Assembly (NCBI RefSeq): GCF_013618475.1
Contig: NZ_JABJVN010000007.1
Location: forward strand, 88,926-152,925
Origin: Saccharibacillus deserti
Lineage (GTDB): Bacteria > Bacillota > Bacilli > Paenibacillales > Paenibacillaceae
DNA: 64,000 nt
Direction of reading: 5' to 3'
Notes under the pieces: model-generated
What the model was told of the DNA's origin: nothing
The model's database searches: none
What the model saw: only the letters and a program-made list of their open reading frames with translations
Translations under genes and position numbers: made by a program
In this document: piece after piece, positions 59,754 to 64,000 of the stretch
Layout of the letters: each line of letters opens with the position of its first letter
Numbering within the stretch: the first letter of the stretch is position 1

Positions 59754-61542
59754 GGCAAATGTTCCCGTGCCTGTACTTAAGGACGCGGTGAAGCCGGGCC
59801 AGCCGGCGGACAAAGAGCCGGCGGAGACGCAGGACCGGATCGGTCCAAGTAGGGAAGAGGCGGAAACGGCCGAATATGCGGCCGAAGTGCGGAATCTGCG
59901 CATGAAATTTCCGGGTACGCCGGACCTGCTGTTTCGCGATTTGTCGCTGAACATTCGCCGCGGCGAAAAAGTGCTGCTGCTCGGTCCGAGCGGCTGCGGC
60001 AAGTCGACGCTTCTTCAGGTGCTGGGAGGCGTGATTCCGCAGGTAACCGAAGTGCCGCTCAAAGCGGAGCGTCTGCATGTGCCGGACTCGGCGGGACTGG
60101 TCTTCCAGGACCCCGATACGCAGTTCTGCATGCCTTATGCCGACGAGGAACTGGCTTTCGTGCTGGAGAATCTGGCCGTTCCCGCGGAAGACATGCGGCC
60201 TCGTATCGGGCAGGCGCTGCGGGAAGTGGGCCTGGATCTGCCCGATCCGCATGTACCGATCGGTTCGCTGTCCCAGGGCATGAAGCAGCGTCTGGCTCTG
60301 GCCTCGGTGCTGCTGCTTGAACCGGATGTGCTGCTGCTCGACGAACCGTCCGCCCTGCTGGACCCGGAAGGGCGGCGCACGATCTGGGACGCGGTGCGCC
60401 GGGTTGCCGGCGAGCGGACGGTCATTATCGTCGAGCACCGGATCGAGGAGGTGCTCGATTGGGTGGACCGGGTCGTCCTGTTCCGGGACGACGGTTCCAT
60501 TCTGGCCGACGGACAGGCGGCCGAAGTGTTTGCGCGCTGCCGCGCCCGGATGCGTGAATACGGCATCTGGCATCCCGAAGCGTGGAGCGAAGCTTACGGG
60601 GAACCTGCAGGCGAAGCCGCACTTGCGCAGCCTGCGGCATACCGGGCGGGCGGAGTGTGCGAACCGGAGGAGGCGGCGGCTCCGGCCGCCGGGCCGGCCC
60701 GCGAGCGGTCCGCCGCGGCGCCCGCACGCCCGGCGGCGGACTCCGCCGCTGCCCGGCCGCTGCTGCGGCTCGAGAATTTCCGCGTGCTGCGCGGCGGGAA
60801 GAGCGTCTGCGCGGTGCGGTCGGCCGCCGTGCTGCCCGGCGACCTGATCGCGCTGACCGGCCCCAACGGCGCCGGCAAAAGCTCGCTGCTGCTCGGGCTT
60901 ATGGGCCTGCTTGCGCACGAAGGTTCGTGCGAATACGCCGGGAGCCGCCCTTCCGGCCGCCGGGCCATGCGCGAAGCGGCGGCGAAGCACGCCGCTTTCG
61001 TCTTCCAGAATCCCGAGTTCCAATTCGTGACGAACCGGGTGCTGGACGAAGTGGCCTTTACGCTGCGAAGCGAAGCGGCATCCGCGCTGAACGCTTCGCA
61101 AAGCGGGGCGTTTGCGCGCTGGTTCCCGCGCCGCCGGCTGCGGCCGGATGCCGGGGAGGAAGCGCTCATTGCGACGCAGGCTTCGGCGTGTCTCGCCCGT
61201 TTCGGGCTCGGCGGCTATGCCGAGCGCCATCCGTATCTGCTGTCCCTCGGCCAGAAACGCCGGCTCAGCGTCGCCTCGGCCATCGTCTCGGACAAACCGC
61301 TCGTGCTGCTCGACGAGCCGACATTCGGGCAGGACGCCCGAAATGCGTTTGCGATTCTGGATCTGTGCGAACGTCTTCGGGCGTCGGGCCATGCCGTGCT
61401 GATGATTACGCATGAGATGGAGATCGCCGAGCGGTTGGCGACGCAGGTGTGGAAGATCGAAGACGGCGCTTTGATCTCCGCCGAATCGACAGGACGTTCG
61501 CATACCGCCGGTCTTCGTCTGTCGAAGGAGGAACCGTTATGA
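59737..61542 (+). CDS. ykoD: ECF transporter ATPase with two fused ABC domains (YkoD family)
   Basis: A 601-residue cytoplasmic protein with two ABC cassettes. First: Walker A LGPSGCGKST (~82), signature LSQGMKQRLALASVL, Walker B VLLLDEPSALLDP. Second: Walker A LTGPNGAGKSSL (~373), signature LSLGQKRRLSVAS, Walker B LVLLDEPTFGQDA. The ~65-residue linker (~280-340) is Ala/Pro/Glu-rich, and a ~50-residue polar N-terminal extension precedes the first cassette, making it ~110 residues longer than B. subtilis YkoD. It powers uptake of the thiamine precursor bound by YkoE. It overlaps ykoE and ykoC. Confidence 0.9.
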   Translation: MRSTVEANVPVPVLKDAVKPGQPADKEPAETQDRIGPSREEAETAEYAAEVRNLRMKFPGTPDLLFRDLSLNIRRGEKVLLLGPSGCGKSTLLQVLGGVIPQVTEVPLKAERLHVPDSAGLVFQDPDTQFCMPYADEELAFVLENLAVPAEDMRPRIGQALREVGLDLPDPHVPIGSLSQGMKQRLALASVLLLEPDVLLLDEPSALLDPEGRRTIWDAVRRVAGERTVIIVEHRIEEVLDWVDRVVLFRDDGSILADGQAAEVFARCRARMREYGIWHPEAWSEAYGEPAGEAALAQPAAYRAGGVCEPEEAAAPAAGPARERSAAAPARPAADSAAARPLLRLENFRVLRGGKSVCAVRSAAVLPGDLIALTGPNGAGKSSLLLGLMGLLAHEGSCEYAGSRPSGRRAMREAAAKHAAFVFQNPEFQFVTNRVLDEVAFTLRSEAASALNASQSGAFARWFPRRRLRPDAGEEALIATQASACLARFGLGGYAERHPYLLSLGQKRRLSVASAIVSDKPLVLLDEPTFGQDARNAFAILDLCERLRASGHAVLMITHEMEIAERLATQVWKIEDGALISAESTGRSHTAGLRLSKEEPL

Positions 61543-62342
61543 GAAGCTTTTTTGTGCCTACCCGTATCAACTGGCTGCACCGGGCGAATCCCGCGGTCAA
61601 GCTGCCGCTGTTTATTCTGCTGTTTGGAGTGACGGTGCTGACGCACCGGATCGATGCTTCGTTTTATCTGGCCTGCGTATTTCTGGCGCTGCTGTTTCTC
61701 GCTTCCGGTTATCCGCTCTGGAAAACGGCGCTGCTGGCATCCGGCTTCGCCCTGGCGTTCGCTTCCGCTTCGCTGACGATGATCCTGTTCGGCAAAGGCA
61801 GCGAAGTCTGGTGGTCGCTGGGCCCGATTTCCATTTCCAAAGAAAGTTTTTACCGCGGGCTGCATCTGGGGTTTCGCTCGATCGCTTTCGGCTGCCAGGG
61901 GCTGCTGTTTGTCCTGACGACCTCTTCGACCGGACTGTTCTACGCGCTGATGCAGCGGCTTAAGCTGAGCCCCAAATACGCGTACAGCTTTATGGCTTCG
62001 CTCCGCCTGATGCCCATGGCGCTGGACGAACTGCGAATCCGCAGGGATGCCTTGTCGGTAAGAGGCGCGGGGAAGGGAGCTTCGGCGTCGCTGCTTCGCC
62101 TGCCCGAGCTGTATGCCCTGCCGCTGCTCGCCCAGAGTATCCGGCGCGCCCAGCGCACCGCCGTGGCGATGGAGGTCAAGCGTTTTGATGCCGGCCGCCG
62201 CAGAACGTATTATTATTCGTCTCCGATTACGCGAAACGACGGGGCGGCTGTACTGGTGCTGTCGGGTGCCGCGGGTGCGGCCCTGCTGCTGGCGCATCTG
62301 CTGCCGCTGTTTGCGCTCGGCGATATGCGGATGAACCCTTGA
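61539..62342 (+). CDS. ykoC: ECF transporter transmembrane component (YkoC, EcfT family)
   Basis: A 267-residue protein with four or five N-terminal helices (LPLFILLFGVTVLTHRIDASF..) and the EcfT coupling-helix motifs: two Ala-Arg-Gly-like sites in LSVRGAG and LAQSIRRAQRTAVAMEVKRFD. It links the S component YkoE to the ATPase YkoD. ATG 61539 overlaps the ykoD stop (ATGA) and follows AAGGAGGAA by 6 nt. Its stop codon lies inside the operon terminator hairpin. The three genes plus riboswitch form a complete thiamine-precursor uptake unit. Confidence 0.9.
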   Translation: MRSFFVPTRINWLHRANPAVKLPLFILLFGVTVLTHRIDASFYLACVFLALLFLASGYPLWKTALLASGFALAFASASLTMILFGKGSEVWWSLGPISISKESFYRGLHLGFRSIAFGCQGLLFVLTTSSTGLFYALMQRLKLSPKYAYSFMASLRLMPMALDELRIRRDALSVRGAGKGASASLLRLPELYALPLLAQSIRRAQRTAVAMEVKRFDAGRRRTYYYSSPITRNDGAAVLVLSGAAGAALLLAHLLPLFALGDMRMNP

Positions 62343-62363
62343 GAAGGGTTCATCCGCTTTTTT
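62327..62363 (+). terminator. ykoEDC terminator overlapping the stop codon
   Basis: GCGGATGAACCCTT / AAGGGTTCATCCGC, perfect 14-bp stem, loop GAG, then six T. The left arm is the last four codons of ykoC and the stop codon TGA (62340-62342) straddles the arm and loop. Confidence 0.93.
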
Positions 62364-62742
62364 GCAGGCAATCGCGATTTTTTTTGCGGCGCTCTGGGCA
62401 ATCGGCAGGCGGGTCGGAGACGGTTCTCACTTTTCCAAATAAATAGGGTATCATCGGATCGGAAAAGGTTTTTTTCTGAACCTTTGCGTCGGTTCAATCG
62501 TTTGCACGGATTCCTCGCCGTATTTCCTGCGTTTTCTTCCGAAATTTCCTGCTTTGCCGCGATTCCAAATCCTCTGCCGGGGTTAAAGATATTTATGTGG
62601 TTTTTACCTGTCTCGCTTGTTGGAATTCCCGATTTCCGACCCTGGCAAGTCGCGATTGCCCTGTACAGGGAACGCCTATACAAGGGCGGACACCGCTCCG
62701 CCACGAGCACAGCCTTATATATTGCCAAGGAGGTTCGTCTGA
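62364..62742. other. Upstream region of glgC
   Basis: 379 bases. It contains TATCAT (62449-62454) with a poor -35, and a 12-bp perfect palindrome CCCTGTACAGGG (62659-62670) just before TATACA (62677-62682). The palindrome could be an operator. No gene or RNA family was recognised. Confidence 0.45.
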
Positions 62743-63885
62743 ATGAAGAAAAAAGAAATGATCGCCATGCTGTTGGCCGGCGGACAGGGAAAGAGATTGA
62801 AAGGCCTTACGAAGTCGTTGGCCAAGCCTGCCGTTTATTTTGGAGGCACGTACCGGATTATCGACTTCCCGCTCAGCAACTGCACCAATTCCGGCATTGA
62901 CACCGTGGGCGTACTGACTCAGTATGAGCCGCTTGTGCTTCATTCTTACATAGGCGTCGGAAGCGACTGGGACATGGACCGCAAGAACGGCGGTGTTTTC
63001 GTTCTGCCTCCGCATGAACGCGAAGACGGAAGCAGCTGGTACCGCGGAACCGCGGACGCCATTTCCCGGAACCTCAAATTTATCGACCAATACGATCCGG
63101 AGCATCTGCTGGTGCTGTCGGGCGATCACGTTTATAAAATGGACTACACCAAACTGCTCGACTATCACAAGGAAAAAGGCGCGGACTGCACCATTTCCGT
63201 TATTAACGTTACCTTGGAAGAAGCACCGAGCTTCGGGATGATCAACACCCACGAAGACCTGAAGATCTACGAGTTCGACGAAAAGCCGAAGCAGCCGAAG
63301 AGCACGCTGGCTTCGATGGGCGTATACATCTTCAAATGGGATGTGCTGCGCAAATACCTGGTCGAAGATATCGATACGCCGGATTCCGAATCCGCGCACG
63401 ACTTCGGCAAAGATATCGTACCGAAGATGCTTGCCGACAATCTGTCTCTGTACGCGTATCCTTTCCAGGGATACTGGCGCGACGTAGGTACGATTCCGAG
63501 CCTTTGGGAAGCGAACATGGATCTGCTCAACGACGCTCCCGAGCTGAACCTGAACGATCCGAACTGGCGCATTTATACCCGCAACCCGAACGAACCGGCG
63601 CAGTACATTTCTCCCCAAGCCAAGCTGAAGAACTGCATGGTCAACGAAGGCTGCTCCGTTTACGGCGAAGTGGACCGTTCCGTCCTGTTCTACGGAGTCG
63701 AAGTCGGAGAAGGCAGTGTCATCACCGAATCGGTAATCATGCCCGAAGTGAAGATCGGCAAGAACGTGCGGATTCACCGCGCTATCGTGGATCAGGGCAA
63801 AGTGATTCCGGACGGCACCGTGATCGGCGCAGACCGCGGAGACGACAGCGAAATTATACTGGTTAACGGCGATACGCCTTATTGA
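62743..63885 (+). CDS. glgC: Glucose-1-phosphate adenylyltransferase
   Basis: A 380-residue ADP-glucose pyrophosphorylase, the first committed enzyme of glycogen synthesis. It has the nucleotidyltransferase signature [42 protein letters not shown], the metal-binding Asp in [13 protein letters not shown], and GYWRDVGTI with the catalytic Asp/Arg. The C-terminal third is a left-handed beta-helix ([24 protein letters not shown]). AAGGAGG lies 8-10 nt before the ATG. In related genomes glgD, glgA and glgP follow; the window ends first. Its last seven codons are part of a tandem repeat array. Confidence 0.95.
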   Translation: MKKKEMIAMLLAGGQGKRLKGLTKSLAKPAVYFGGTYRIIDFPLSNCTNSGIDTVGVLTQYEPLVLHSYIGVGSDWDMDRKNGGVFVLPPHEREDGSSWYRGTADAISRNLKFIDQYDPEHLLVLSGDHVYKMDYTKLLDYHKEKGADCTISVINVTLEEAPSFGMINTHEDLKIYEFDEKPKQPKSTLASMGVYIFKWDVLRKYLVEDIDTPDSESAHDFGKDIVPKMLADNLSLYAYPFQGYWRDVGTIPSLWEANMDLLNDAPELNLNDPNWRIYTRNPNEPAQYISPQAKLKNCMVNEGCSVYGEVDRSVLFYGVEVGEGSVITESVIMPEVKIGKNVRIHRAIVDQGKVIPDGTVIGADRGDDSEIILVNGDTPY

Positions 63886-64000
63886 TCAAATCATTGATCG
63901 CGAGCGGAGCTTATTGCCGGAAACGGCGATACGCCTTATTGATCAAATCATTGATCACGAGCGGAGCTTATTGCCGGAAACGGCGATACGCCTTATTGAC
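63865..64000. repeat. Tandem repeat array C, period 57 bp, overlapping the end of glgC
   Basis: Copies begin at 63865, 63922 and 63979 (the last cut by the window end). Copies 1 and 2 differ at one base. Each begins with the last codons of glgC (AACGGCGATACGCCTTAT) plus its stop, then the palindromic TGATCAAATCATTGATC, GAGCGGAGC, and GCCG-GAAA-CGGC, a hairpin with a GNRA-type loop formed across the repeat junction. Confidence 0.9.

Overview
The window looks like a core chromosomal segment of a moderately GC-rich, low-GC-lineage Gram-positive bacterium, most likely Paenibacillaceae (Paenibacillus or Saccharibacillus type). This is inference from gene content: Firmicute-type replication loaders DnaB and DnaI, coproheme decarboxylase HemQ, a three-gene sdhCAB operon with a b558-type SdhC, EcsAB, Ktr potassium uptake, a Bacillus cereus-type second MurG, and a YesMN-like two-component system beside an Lpl-type sugar ABC transporter. 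I see no tRNA, rRNA, transposase, phage gene or CRISPR array.

Layout. 1-6.6 kb: end of a sensor kinase, an LprI-like lipoprotein, hemQ, dnaB, dnaI and trxA. 6.7-20 kb: uvrC with a long low-complexity insertion; a UspA-family gene leading a Mrp Na+/H+ antiporter operon in which MrpA and MrpB are one polypeptide; a CPBP membrane protease; ktrB-ktrA. 20.4-25.4 kb: sdhCAB with a likely CcpA site upstream and a hairpin array between sdhA and sdhB, then an AAC(3)-family and a GNAT acetyltransferase. 25.6-32.6 kb (minus strand): a sensor kinase and AraC-type response regulator, then solute-binding protein and two permeases of a carbohydrate importer lacking its own ATPase. 32.8-43.6 kb: hisJ, a LysR regulator, CheX, an SDR, a PH-like small protein, MerR-MFS efflux, a stress protein, a DEAD-box helicase, ecsAB and a small lipoprotein. 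43.7-57.3 kb: an aminotransferase, YfbM-ADP-ribosylglycohydrolase pair, murG paralog, two tandem GSDH-fold exported proteins, an MBL hydrolase, a PQQ-repeat exported protein, a BadF-type sugar kinase, MarR and AraC regulators. 57.4-64 kb: an unlisted 37-residue basic peptide gene, an SDR, a TPP riboswitch controlling ykoEDC (an ECF-type importer for thiamine precursor), and glgC.

The most unusual structures are three locus-specific tandem arrays of hairpin-forming units lying just 3' of stop codons (after mrpG, period 44; after sdhA, period 54; overlapping the end of glgC, period 57), a 120-bp imperfect palindrome at 1791-1910, three places where a promoter is followed within about 100 nt by an intrinsic terminator (candidate small RNAs or attenuators), and the 37-codon basic peptide with a structured leader. 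Everything was read by eye; coordinates of promoters and hairpins are direct reads, while family names rest on recalled motif patterns rather than a database search.
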